From: an uncultured Erysipelotrichaceae bacterium
Lineage (GTDB): Bacteria; Bacillota_I; Bacilli_A; Erysipelotrichales; Erysipelotrichaceae
Length of the DNA: 13,548 nucleotides
Reading direction: 5' to 3'
Assembly (NCBI GenBank): GCA_902784015.1
Contig: CACZTC010000147.1
Span: 1-13,548, forward strand
Made by a program: the position numbers and the translations under genes. Positions 1 through 6,546 of this stretch are shown piece by piece (position 1 is the first letter of the stretch; the number at the start of each line of letters is the position of its first letter). The notes beneath the pieces are model-generated. The model was not told the DNA's origin. It saw nothing but the letters and a program-made list of their open reading frames with translations, and ran no database searches.

Positions 1-197
1 ATTATGAATATCCAAGTAAATATTATTTATATAAATCTTATGCAATGACTAGTGGTATAAAAACTATTTTTAATGAAGATAATAATATATATTTCAATGC
101 TAATGGTAATATAAATCAAGCTAAGACCATTTATTTTGATAAGAATAAAAAAATAATAATTGAATTAGGGCTAGGAGTATTAAAGTATGAGGAATAA
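1..197 (+). CDS. comGD: ComGD-like competence pseudopilin, C-terminal part (5' end outside window)
   Basis: Only the last 64 codons are present, read in the frame beginning at base 3 and ending with TAA at 195-197. The visible protein includes FNANGNINQAKTI followed by a short strand and a GLG turn near the end. This resembles the C-terminal beta-sheet of GspH/ComGD-type pseudopilins, where an 'F..nG....gtI' pattern is common. ComGD is a minor pseudopilin of the competence pseudopilus that brings DNA across the Gram-positive wall. The N-terminal prepilin segment lies upstream and cannot be checked. The stop overlaps the start of the next gene by 11 bases, which suggests translational coupling. 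The assignment rests on this C-terminal pattern plus the three following pseudopilin-like genes; another type IV pseudopilin remains possible. Confidence 0.66.
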   Translation, partial: YEYPSKYYLYKSYAMTSGIKTIFNEDNNIYFNANGNINQAKTIYFDKNKKIIIELGLGVLKYEE

Positions 198-390
198 AGG
201 TTTCATACTTCCAGAAGCTTTATTATGTATATTTATTACATTTTTAATAATTACATTATTATTATCAGTTTATAAAACAGAAATTAATGAAAAAAGGCTA
301 ATCGAAAATGAAATCTTATTAATAGAAGAAAGTTTTCAAAGATGTTTAAAAAGTATAATCGTCGAAAACATAATAGAGGATCAACCTTAG
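187..390 (+). CDS. comGE: ComGE-like minor pseudopilin
   Basis: A 67-residue protein with a class III prepilin leader: a very short basic N-terminus (MRNK), Gly5 as the cleavage position, Phe6 as the first mature residue and Glu10 at mature position +5. A hydrophobic helix follows at roughly residues 7-27. The prepilin peptidase ComC would cleave after Gly5, and the protein would join the competence pseudopilus. An AGGAG ribosome site at 173-177 lies 9 bases before the ATG and fixes the start. The gene overlaps the comGD-like end by 11 bases and the next gene by 49 bases, as is typical of compact comG operons. The protein is short, with little beyond the helix. The ComGE name is inferred from position in the order D-E-F-G; sequence alone supports only 'pseudopilin'. 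Confidence 0.68.
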   Translation: MRNKGFILPEALLCIFITFLIITLLLSVYKTEINEKRLIENEILLIEESFQRCLKSIIVENIIEDQP

Positions 391-755
391 TAGAATTTAT
401 ATTAGTTTTATTTATTGCTTTAATATTTATTTCTATTACTGCTCAAGCTATAAAAGACATTGATAAGCATATTAAATATAAAGAAGAAATAAGTGATGAA
501 ATTAGTCTTCTACAATTAAAAAGAATCTTATTATTATCATATGAAATAGAAATCAATAATAATTCTCTAGAATATATTTATCAAAATAGAAAGTTTTATA
601 TTAGTGAAGTAAATAATAATTTGATAATACAACCAGGTACACAAATCATATTATTAAATGTTAATAATGTTTCATTTATAGAGGATGATAATGATATATA
701 TCTTCTTTATGAAAAAAAGGATAAAAAATATGAAAGACTATTGGGTAAAAAATGA
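342..755 (+). CDS. comGF: ComGF-like pseudopilin
   Basis: A 137-residue protein with a strongly basic leader (residues 1-12, several Lys and Arg), a prepilin cleavage site between Gly13 and Ser14, Glu18 at mature position +5 and a hydrophobic helix at about 16-37. The rest is a mixed helical and beta region of about 100 residues, matching the size and architecture of ComGF. It would be processed by ComC and assembled into the competence pseudopilus. The start lies 49 bases inside comGE with only a weak purine-rich ribosome site (around 324-332), so expression probably depends on coupling to upstream translation. The downstream gene starts at 730, inside this one. The ComGF name rests on order and architecture. 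Confidence 0.68.
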   Translation: MFKKYNRRKHNRGSTLVEFILVLFIALIFISITAQAIKDIDKHIKYKEEISDEISLLQLKRILLLSYEIEINNNSLEYIYQNRKFYISEVNNNLIIQPGTQIILLNVNNVSFIEDDNDIYLLYEKKDKKYERLLGKK

Positions 756-1116
756 TGGTTTTATAAGTAATTATTTTTTATATATATTTTTATTAATACT
801 AATTTGTTTAACTATTATTTTGAATAATAAAAATAATGAACTTAAAACAATAGCGAATATTAAAACATATAATAAGTATTTCGAACAAGAATATAAAGCT
901 ATATATTATTTAAAAGATATTATTTATAAAGATAAATTTGAGGGAGAAGAATTATTAAATAATAATGACTATATTATTGATAAAAAAGATAATCATATAA
1001 ATATTGTCATTAATGAACCGTTATATGAAGAGATAAATGTATATGTAGATTGGGATAATAAAATAATTACTGATTATGAGGTTAATAGATATATTGAAGA
1101 AGCTTTTATTGATTAG
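730..1116 (+). CDS. comGG: ComGG-like minor pseudopilin
   Basis: A 128-residue protein. An ATG at 685 would give a longer form, but the ATG at 730 is preferred: it has AAAGGA at 716-721 with 8-base spacing and puts the hydrophobic helix close to the N-terminus. The leader MKDYWVKND is followed by Gly10-Phe11, the expected prepilin cleavage point, and a hydrophobic helix (about 14-31). Mature position +5 is Tyr rather than Glu. ComGG of Bacillus subtilis also lacks the +5 Glu, like other tip-type minor pseudopilins such as GspK, so this supports the comGG assignment. The remainder is charged, AT-driven Lys/Asn/Asp/Ile-rich sequence. It overlaps comGF by 26 bases and is the last gene of the comG cluster. 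No clear terminator follows; the stop lies in the short palindrome TTAGTTAACTAA (1113-1124). Confidence 0.6.
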   Translation: MKDYWVKNDGFISNYFLYIFLLILICLTIILNNKNNELKTIANIKTYNKYFEQEYKAIYYLKDIIYKDKFEGEELLNNNDYIIDKKDNHINIVINEPLYEEINVYVDWDNKIITDYEVNRYIEEAFID

Positions 1117-1146
1117 TTAACTAAAGTTATGAGTTTATGGTAAAAT
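1117..1146 (+). promoter_or_regulatory. Probable sigma-A promoter of efp
   Basis: A TTAACT hexamer (1117-1122, 4 of 6 to TTGACA) and TAAAAT (1141-1146, 5 of 6 to TATAAT) are separated by 18 bases. The transcript would begin near 1153, leaving a leader of about 25 bases that includes the AGAAGG ribosome site at 1165-1170. This would let efp be expressed independently of the competence operon. It is a consensus match only; AT-rich sequence produces such matches by chance. Confidence 0.45.
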
Positions 1147-1177
1147 ATCATTTGGTCAAGAGAAAGAAGGTAATTTT

Positions 1178-1735
1178 ATGGTAATAGTAAATGATTTAAA
1201 ACCAGGAATGACTATTGAACACGAAGGTAATATATATTCTGTTTTAAATGTCGATCATAATAAAACAGCTATGCGTCAAATGATAGTTAAAGTAAAAGTT
1301 AAGAATATGAGATCTGGTGTAATAAATGAATTATCTTTTACTGGTGGAGATAAAATTGAACAAGCTCATATTGATAAGAAAGAAATGCAATATCTATATG
1401 ATGATGGTGATAATTTAATCTTTATGGATAATTCTACATATGAACAAATTGAAATTCCTAAGGAAAGACTTACTTGGGAAATGCAATTTATGAAACCAAA
1501 TGATAATGTAACATTATCTATGTTTAATACAGAAATTCTTGGTGTGTTATTACCTGATAAAGTAGAATTACAAATCACAGATTGTGAGCCTGCAGTGAAA
1601 GGGGATACTGCTACTTCAGCAACAAAGAATGCAGTACTAGAAACTGGTTTAGAAATTAAAGTACCATTATTCATTCAAAATGGTGAAATGGTATTAATTT
1701 CAACTGCAGATGGAAAATATTCAGGAAGAGCTTAA
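1178..1735 (+). CDS. efp: Translation elongation factor P with a non-canonical loop tip
   Basis: A 185-residue protein, the normal EF-P length, with the three beta-barrel domains of the family. EF-P binds between the ribosomal P and E sites and relieves stalling at proline runs. The N-terminal KOW-like domain begins VNDLKPGMTI. Family sequence is also clear in the middle (YLYDDGDNLIFMDN, about 72-85) and in the C-terminal domain (EPAVKGDTAT, about 138-147). The protein ends in the conserved pattern TADGKYSGRA. Aligned without gaps to my recollection of B. subtilis EF-P (H27-V-K-P-G-K32-G), the loop reads H27-N-K-T-A-M32-R33, so the lysine that receives the post-translational modification is Met. 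The start is fixed by AGAAGG at 1165-1170, 7 bases upstream. An intrinsic terminator at 1749-1774 ends the unit. Family assignment is near certain; the modification state is unknown. Confidence 0.97.
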   Translation: MVIVNDLKPGMTIEHEGNIYSVLNVDHNKTAMRQMIVKVKVKNMRSGVINELSFTGGDKIEQAHIDKKEMQYLYDDGDNLIFMDNSTYEQIEIPKERLTWEMQFMKPNDNVTLSMFNTEILGVLLPDKVELQITDCEPAVKGDTATSATKNAVLETGLEIKVPLFIQNGEMVLISTADGKYSGRA

Positions 1736-1748
1736 GAAATAATTAAAG

Positions 1749-1774
1749 AAATGTACTAGTAAGTACATTTTTTT
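1749..1774 (+). terminator. Intrinsic terminator after efp
   Basis: A perfect 9-bp stem, AAATGTACT (1749-1757) with AGTACATTT (1762-1770), has a 4-base AGTA loop and is followed by more T, giving a run of seven T at 1768-1774. It begins 14 bases after the efp stop. The stem is AT-rich, as expected for this genome, so some readthrough into the next gene is possible. Confidence 0.8.
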
Positions 1775-1804
1775 AGATTATAATTATTTAGGAGTTTATA
1801 AAAG

Positions 1805-2740
1805 ATGAGACCTACAAGATATCAAAGAAGAACTAATAGCCCAGCATTAAGTAAAGTAAGGGCAGTAGCTAATAGACATAGAAAATATTTTACTAAGAAT
1901 ATTCCTAGTTTTAATGATGCATTAGAATTAGATATTAATAATAATGAGTTAGTAGAGAATAATATTCTTGATGATAAATCAAATACAGATACACAAGCTA
2001 ATAATAGTATTGCAGAAGGTAAAAGTTTTAATTTTGATTTTAATACTATTGTTGATAAAGCTAAAGAATTCAAAAAGAATAGGACAATTAATAAAAACTT
2101 ATATTTAGATTCTTTGATAAAAGAACCAAAAGCTAATATGTTCAAAATGTTATTTCAAGCTGGTACTGCAGTTAAATCAGTAGCTAGTGTAGATAATATT
2201 ACATTGAATAGTTTAGCTGTATTATTTATTAATATTATTAAATGGATTGCATTTGGTGCTGGTATAGCTTGTATTATTGGCAAATATGTTAATATAGCTC
2301 CATTTTCTATAGTTAGACTCAATTTTACATCTTTATCTAAAATAGCTGTATTTATTGGTTTATTTGCGATAATCTTTGAATATTTATCTTATTTATTAAT
2401 ATCTATTTATTGTGGCCTACAAATGAATTATGTAAAGATGCGCAAATTAGCTGAAATTAGTGCTAGAGGCTCTGTTTTACCAACAATACTATATATTATT
2501 TCTATATTATTAATGATTTATAAAGGTCTTGGAATTGGCGTTTTATTCTTTATTGCATCTTTATTTGTTGCTTTAATATTAAAGATATATGGATTAACAC
2601 AAAATATTAAAATATCCGTAACAAGACAATTACCTATATATTTCTTATGCGTTATGTTATCTGTTTTCTGTTTTGTTAAAATATTACCTTATTTCTCAGA
2701 AGGACTATTGGATATTATTAAAAATATATTAAATATTTAA
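1805..2740 (+). CDS. Unrecognised integral membrane protein with long soluble N-terminus
   Basis: A 311-residue protein I cannot assign to a family. Residues 1-30 are very basic (MRPTRYQRRT and more), suiting a cytoplasmic, possibly RNA- or lipid-interacting tail. Residues 40-110 are Asn/Asp/Lys-rich and probably disordered. About five hydrophobic segments follow, near 134-158, 177-203, 222-239, 242-263 and 276-296, with a basic stretch (YVKMRKLAEISARG, 209-222) between the second and third. There is no signal peptide, ATPase motif or obvious transporter signature. AGGAG at 1790-1794 lies 10 bases before the ATG. A perfect TATAAT at 1779-1784 could be a -10 box, but it has no good -35, so readthrough past the efp terminator is equally possible. 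The FMN riboswitch downstream starts a separate unit, so no functional link to ribU is implied. Confidence 0.8.
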   Translation: MRPTRYQRRTNSPALSKVRAVANRHRKYFTKNIPSFNDALELDINNNELVENNILDDKSNTDTQANNSIAEGKSFNFDFNTIVDKAKEFKKNRTINKNLYLDSLIKEPKANMFKMLFQAGTAVKSVASVDNITLNSLAVLFINIIKWIAFGAGIACIIGKYVNIAPFSIVRLNFTSLSKIAVFIGLFAIIFEYLSYLLISIYCGLQMNYVKMRKLAEISARGSVLPTILYIISILLMIYKGLGIGVLFFIASLFVALILKIYGLTQNIKISVTRQLPIYFLCVMLSVFCFVKILPYFSEGLLDIIKNILNI

Positions 2741-2749
2741 TATTTAATG

Positions 2750-2755
2750 TATAAT
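2750..2755 (+). promoter_or_regulatory. Candidate -10 box for the riboswitch-ribU transcript
   Basis: A perfect TATAAT lies 10 bases after the stop of the upstream gene and 5 bases before the first paired base of the FMN aptamer. This would start transcription very near the aptamer's 5' edge. The -35 region (around 2727-2732, TATTAA) is weak, and the surrounding sequence is almost all A and T, so confidence is moderate. Confidence 0.45.
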
Positions 2756-2759
2756 ATAT

Positions 2760-2881
2760 AAGATAAAACTCAGGGCAGGGTGTAATTCCCGACCGGCGGT
2801 AAACCCCGCGAGCTTGATAGAGGCTGAATTGGTGAAATTCCAATGGCGACAGTAAAGTCTGGATGGGAGAGATCTTATCTT
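2760..2881 (+). promoter_or_regulatory. FMN riboswitch (RFN element) aptamer
   Basis: The conserved RFN core is readable almost in full: AGGGCAGGGTGTAATTCCC at about 2772-2790, then GACCGGCGGT, CCCCGCGAGC, the GAATTGGTGAAATTCCAAT hairpin (2825-2843), GGCGACAGTAAAGTCTGG and finally GATGGGAGAGAT. Stem P1 closes with AAGATAA (2760-2766) pairing with TTATCTT (2875-2881). The element is strikingly GC-rich against its surroundings, as expected for a constrained RNA. It binds flavin mononucleotide and here would lower expression of the downstream riboflavin transporter gene when flavin is plentiful. It lies directly upstream of ribU, with a terminator hairpin between, so control is probably at transcription termination. 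Confidence 0.96.
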
Positions 2882-2895
2882 TATATCTATTACCC

Positions 2896-2924
2896 GAGGT
2901 TTTTTATCATAAGCCTCTTTTTTT
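2896..2924 (+). terminator. Riboswitch expression-platform terminator
   Basis: GAGGTTT (2896-2902) pairs with AAGCCTC (2911-2917), including one G-U pair, around an 8-base loop. Seven T follow (2918-2924). This is the likely OFF structure that forms when FMN is bound. The GCCTC arm (2913-2917) can instead pair with GAGGC at 2925-2929 around a T7 loop, a competing hairpin that ends right at the AAGGAG ribosome site (2930-2935). I could not identify a convincing antiterminator arm inside the aptamer. Confidence 0.75.
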
Positions 2925-2944
2925 GAGGCAAGGAGAGGAAACTT

Positions 2945-3544
2945 ATGGAAAACAAGAAAATTACTATTCAAAAAATTGCAAAAATCGCTATTTTAGGAGC
3001 TCTAGCATTTATTGTTATGTTACTAGAATTCCCATTACCATTTATTGCACCACCATTTTATAAATTAGATTTAAGTGAAGTTATTGTATTAATTGGTGGA
3101 TTTGCTTTAGGGCCTATATCAGCAATGTGTATAGAAGCTTTAAAGAATATATTAAACATTATATTTACTGGTTCTTCTACTGCTTATGTAGGGGAATTAG
3201 CTAATTTTATAGTAGGTTCATGTTTTGTGGTACCTGCATCTTTGATCTATCATAAGAATAAGAAAAAGAATACTGCTATTTTAGGTATGATTATCGGTAC
3301 TATATGCTTAGTATTAGCTGGAGCTTTAATGAATGGTTTTGTTCTTATACCTTTATATTCAAAATTATTTAATTTACCTATGGATGTAATATTAGGCATG
3401 GGACAAGCAATATTTCCTGCCATAAAGAATGTATTTACATTTGTTTTATATTGTGTATGTCCATTTAATCTAATTAAAGGTGTAGCAGTAAGTTTAATTA
3501 CTTTATTATTGTATAAACGAGTTTCACCATTATTGCATAAATAA
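2945..3544 (+). CDS. ribU: RibU, riboflavin-binding S component of an ECF transporter
   Basis: A 199-residue membrane protein of typical ECF S-component size with about six hydrophobic segments. The N-terminal helix has the small-residue pattern AKIAILGALA (12-21), the site by which S components dock with EcfT. RibU-specific motifs are EFPLPFIAPPFYKLDLSEV (28-46), GPISAMCIEALKN (56-68) and GELANF (83-88). It captures riboflavin at the membrane; energy comes from the shared EcfA/EcfA'/EcfT module, not encoded in this window. AAGGAG at 2930-2935 lies 9 bases before the ATG. The FMN riboswitch immediately upstream independently supports a flavin role. It appears monocistronic, since the next gene has its own strong promoter. 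I see no clear terminator after it. Confidence 0.95.
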   Translation: MENKKITIQKIAKIAILGALAFIVMLLEFPLPFIAPPFYKLDLSEVIVLIGGFALGPISAMCIEALKNILNIIFTGSSTAYVGELANFIVGSCFVVPASLIYHKNKKKNTAILGMIIGTICLVLAGALMNGFVLIPLYSKLFNLPMDVILGMGQAIFPAIKNVFTFVLYCVCPFNLIKGVAVSLITLLLYKRVSPLLHK

Positions 3545-3569
3545 GTAATTATTAGTTTTTAGATTATTT

Positions 3570-3578
3570 TGCTATAAT
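3570..3578 (+). promoter_or_regulatory. Extended -10 promoter of the coiled-coil/cmk/der operon
   Basis: TGCTATAAT is a perfect TGnTATAAT extended -10 element, 26 bases after the ribU stop. A weak -35 (TTATTA, 3549-3554) sits 18 bases upstream; extended -10 promoters need little -35 contact. Transcription would begin near 3585, and TGGAG at 3597-3601 serves as ribosome site for the gene at 3611. Confidence 0.65.
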
Positions 3579-3610
3579 ATATAAAGTTAAAATAACTGGA
3601 GATTTTTATT

Positions 3611-4465
3611 ATGGGCGAATTATCAAGAATGAAAAAATATGAGGATTTAAGAAATCAACTACAAGAAGTAGAAGATAATATTTCTACTAAAGAATTATCT
3701 CGTTTTGAGAAAAGATTAAATGATTTAGATGCTAATAATTTTAGTATGTCTAATCAAGTTTTAAATGATACACATAGTGCTCAACATGCTAAAACAAGGA
3801 TTGAAAATCTAGCGAAGAAATCAGTTCGACCAAGTTTAGAAAGCTATACAATTAATGATAATAGTTCCATTTATGATGAATATATTAATGAAGTTAAACA
3901 ATATAATTTAGAACATGGTAATGCTGTTAGTTCTAATACAAATGTTAATGTATTAAATCAAATAAGGAATGAGATGTCTAAACAAAATACTTCTAAACCA
4001 TATTTTAGTAATTATGATAGAAATGATAAGAATAATAATTATGTTGATAATTATGATACAAATGATTATGTTCCTATTAATACCGAACATAGTAATACTG
4101 AACAAATTCCTTTACCATCTTTAGAAAGTCCTTTCGAAGACTCTCAGACAATGTCTAAAGATGATATTATGGCGGAAGTACAAAGTTTAGTTAATGGTAG
4201 TATGAAAGACTCATATTCACCAATGGGTACAGATACTTTCCAAAAACATATTACTGCTGATCGAAATGCTCAACAACAATTATTAAATGAAACTACTCAA
4301 ATGAGAGCACAATTAGATGATTATGAAGATAATTTAAGTGAAGTAAATGGTAAAGTTCATGAAGTATTACGCTTATCAAATATTATTCTAACAGTATTTA
4401 TTGTATTCTTAGTATTTGCTTTAATTTGTTTAATATATCTAGTTATATTATCTAGAGGTGTATAA
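3611..4465 (+). CDS. Unrecognised coiled-coil protein with C-terminal membrane anchor
   Basis: A 284-residue protein that I do not recognise. An N-terminal charged helical region (about 1-70, Glu/Lys/Arg/Gln-rich, heptad-like) is followed by a low-complexity linker rich in Asn, Asp, Tyr and Ser (about 100-165, e.g. NNNYVDNYDTNDYV). A second helical, coiled-coil-like segment (about 216-254) then runs into one hydrophobic helix at 257-280. The protein ends SRGV just after that helix, so the bulk should face the cytoplasm from a C-terminal anchor. It has no signal peptide and no enzymatic motif. Its stop (4463-4465) directly abuts the cmk ATG, so the two are surely co-transcribed and probably coupled. 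The architecture suits a scaffold or membrane-tethering role, perhaps in division or envelope organisation; that is inference only. TGGAG at 3597-3601 with 9-base spacing supports the start. Confidence 0.82.
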   Translation: MGELSRMKKYEDLRNQLQEVEDNISTKELSRFEKRLNDLDANNFSMSNQVLNDTHSAQHAKTRIENLAKKSVRPSLESYTINDNSSIYDEYINEVKQYNLEHGNAVSSNTNVNVLNQIRNEMSKQNTSKPYFSNYDRNDKNNNYVDNYDTNDYVPINTEHSNTEQIPLPSLESPFEDSQTMSKDDIMAEVQSLVNGSMKDSYSPMGTDTFQKHITADRNAQQQLLNETTQMRAQLDDYEDNLSEVNGKVHEVLRLSNIILTVFIVFLVFALICLIYLVILSRGV

Positions 4466-5134
4466 ATGAAAAAGATTAATATTGCAATTGATGGGCCTAG
4501 TGCTGCCGGTAAAAGTACAATTAGTAAAAAATTAGCTAATGAATTAAACTATATTCATTTAGATACTGGCGCAATGTATCGTTGTGCTGCATTTAAAGCA
4601 ATAAAAAATAATATTGCTTTAGATGATGAAGAAGCTTTATGTGAAATGTTAGATGAAACTAATATTCGCTTAACAGTAGATGGCTTAGTTTATTTAGATG
4701 ATGAAGATGTTTCTTTATTAATAAGAGAAGATGAAATTAGTAAAGCAGCTAGTGATGTTTCTAAAATAAATGGAGTAAGAACCAAGCTTGTTTCTTTACA
4801 ACAAGATATGGCTAAAGATAAAGGTATAATTATGGATGGCAGAGATATCGGTACGGTAGTTTTAAAAGATGCGGAATTAAAAATTTATTTGACTGCATCT
4901 TGCGAAGCTAGAGCTTTACGCCGATATAACCAAAATAAAGAAAATGGTATTTTAAGTAATGATTATGAAACTATCTTACAAGATATTAAAGATAGAGATT
5001 ATCAAGATATGCATCGTGAGCATTCACCATTAAGAAAAGCCGATGATGCAATTGAGATAGATTCTTCAGATTTAAGTATTGAAGAAGTTGTTCAAAAAGC
5101 TTTAGAACTTGTAAAACCATTAGTGGAGGAATAA
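4466..5134 (+). CDS. cmk: Cytidylate kinase
   Basis: A 222-residue protein of standard bacterial CMP kinase length. The P-loop is GPSAAGKST (10-18), followed by LDTGAMYR (32-39), the CMP-site segment, and the family signature DGRDIGTVV (124-132). A lid-like region with conserved arginines (ALRRY, 150-154) and DRDYQDMHREHSPLRKADDA (177-196) completes the fold. The enzyme transfers phosphate from ATP to CMP or dCMP, recycling nucleotides from RNA turnover and lipid synthesis. The start follows the preceding stop with no gap, and AGAGGTG just upstream, inside the previous gene, serves as ribosome site. The cmk-der adjacency is common in Firmicutes; the ypfD (S1-like) gene that separates them in Bacillus is absent here. 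Confidence 0.96.
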   Translation: MKKINIAIDGPSAAGKSTISKKLANELNYIHLDTGAMYRCAAFKAIKNNIALDDEEALCEMLDETNIRLTVDGLVYLDDEDVSLLIREDEISKAASDVSKINGVRTKLVSLQQDMAKDKGIIMDGRDIGTVVLKDAELKIYLTASCEARALRRYNQNKENGILSNDYETILQDIKDRDYQDMHREHSPLRKADDAIEIDSSDLSIEEVVQKALELVKPLVEE

Positions 5135-5135
5135 A

Positions 5136-6449
5136 TTGAAAAGTGGCGTTATTGCAATCGTAGGAAGACCGAATGTTGGTAAATCTACGATTTTTAATCG
5201 AATTGTAGGAGAGCGTGTATCTATTACAGAAGATACACCAGGAGTAACAAGAGATCGTATCTATGCTAAATCAGAATGGATAGGTAATATTTTTAGTATT
5301 ATCGATACTGGCGGTATTGAATTAGCAGATCAACCATATCAAGAAGAAATAAGAGCTCAAGTACAAATCGCAATTGATGAAGCTGATGTTATTATCATGG
5401 TCGCAAATGGTAATTTTGGTATTACTGATGATGATATTTATATTGCTAATTTACTTCAAAAACAGAATAAGCCAATTGTATTAGCTGTTAATTTTATTGA
5501 TGATCAAACTAAAATGATGAATATATATGAATTCTACAATTTAGGTTTAGGTGATCCTATTGCTACTTCAGGCGTTCATGGCATAGGTATAGGTGACTTA
5601 TTAGATTCATGTATAGAATATTTACCTGAAGCTAAAGTAAAAAATAATGATGAGGGTATAAGAATAGCAGTAATTGGAGAGCCTAATGTAGGTAAATCTT
5701 CTATTGTTAATGCTTTATTGAATGAAGAAAGATCAATTGTATCTAATATCCAAGGTACAACTAGAGATTCTATTGATACAGAGTTTAAATATAATGGTAA
5801 GCCATATGTTATTGTAGATACTGCTGGAATAAGAAAAAGGGGAAAGATATACGAAAAAATAGAGAAATATTCTGTCCTTAGAGCTATGAGCGCTATTGAT
5901 AAATGTGATGTAGTTTTATTATTAATTGATGCACAACAAGGTATTAGAGAACAAGATAAGCATGTAGGTGGATTTGCTAAAGATGCACATAAGCCATGTA
6001 TTATAGTTGTAAATAAATGGGATGTTGTTGAAAAAGATGATAAGACAATGAATACATATATAGAAAAAATACGTAATGAATTCACTTATTTATCATATGC
6101 TCCTATATTATTTGTTAGCGCAAAAACTAGACAAAGAGTGAATACGATAATACCAGAAGTAGATAGGGTATATGAAAACGCAAAAAGGCGTATACCTACA
6201 AATATTCTTAATGAAGTAATTATGGATACACAGATGTTTAATCCTAGTCCAACTAAGAATGGTAAAAGATTTAAAGTATTCTATGGTACGCAAGTTTCAA
6301 TTGAGCCTCCTACTTTTGTTTTATCTTGTAATGATCCTAATTTAATACATTTTTCTTATGAAAGATTCCTAGAGAATACATTTAGATCAAGATTTGATTT
6401 TGAAGGCACTCCGATTAAATTAATATTTAGAAAAAAGATAAATGAATAA
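5136..6449 (+). CDS. der: Ribosome-assembly GTPase Der (EngA)
   Basis: A 437-residue protein with the double-GTPase layout unique to Der. G domain 1 has GRPNVGKS (10-17) and DTGG (57-60). G domain 2 has GEPNVGKS (181-188), DTAG (228-231), NKWD (293-296) and SAK (328-330). A C-terminal KH-like domain (about 350-437) follows. Der acts in late maturation of the large ribosomal subunit and is normally essential. In domain 1 the G4 motif, expected as NKxD, reads NFID (119-122), and G5 reads TSG (144-146) instead of the usual SA-type motif. Domain 2 is fully canonical. The start is TTG, placed one base after the cmk stop, with GGAGGA at 5125-5130 five bases upstream; no in-frame ATG upstream would fit. 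A strong terminator closes the operon. Confidence 0.96.
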   Translation: MKSGVIAIVGRPNVGKSTIFNRIVGERVSITEDTPGVTRDRIYAKSEWIGNIFSIIDTGGIELADQPYQEEIRAQVQIAIDEADVIIMVANGNFGITDDDIYIANLLQKQNKPIVLAVNFIDDQTKMMNIYEFYNLGLGDPIATSGVHGIGIGDLLDSCIEYLPEAKVKNNDEGIRIAVIGEPNVGKSSIVNALLNEERSIVSNIQGTTRDSIDTEFKYNGKPYVIVDTAGIRKRGKIYEKIEKYSVLRAMSAIDKCDVVLLLIDAQQGIREQDKHVGGFAKDAHKPCIIVVNKWDVVEKDDKTMNTYIEKIRNEFTYLSYAPILFVSAKTRQRVNTIIPEVDRVYENAKRRIPTNILNEVIMDTQMFNPSPTKNGKRFKVFYGTQVSIEPPTFVLSCNDPNLIHFSYERFLENTFRSRFDFEGTPIKLIFRKKINE

Positions 6450-6506
6450 AAAATCCTTATCGAAGTAGATATGATTAAGTTGTACACGCTTGAATATATA
6501 GTAAAT

Positions 6507-6546
6507 GATGAACTGTTTTTTACAAGAAAACAATCATCTTTTTTTT
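6507..6546 (+). terminator. Intrinsic terminator of the cmk-der operon
   Basis: GATGA (6507-6511) pairs with TCATC (6534-6538) and TGTTTT (6514-6519) pairs with AAAACA (6527-6532), with a small internal loop (AC against A) and a 7-base apical loop. Eight T follow at 6539-6546. It lies 58 bases past the der stop and overlaps the last codons of the minus-strand small gene. There is no matching A-run on the other side, so it should work mainly in the plus direction. Confidence 0.8.

Noticed and set aside
685..729. A longer start for the comGG-like gene at 685 (or ATG at 709).
   Set aside because: These add a stretch before the prepilin leader, lack a ribosome site, and would push the cleavage glycine deeper. 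The ATG at 730 has AAAGGA at good spacing.
1113..1124. 12-bp palindrome TTAGTTAACTAA at the comGG stop.
   Set aside because: Short, AT-rich, has no loop or T-run, and overlaps a stop codon and the efp -35; most likely chance.
1366..2145. Minus-strand open frames opposite efp and opposite the membrane-protein gene.
   Set aside because: They have no ribosome sites and are antisense to well-supported genes; low-GC codon use opens long antisense frames.
2744..3063. Open frames on both strands across the FMN riboswitch and ribU start.
   Set aside because: The DNA here is explained by the structured riboswitch RNA and the ribU reading frame; neither shadow has start signals.
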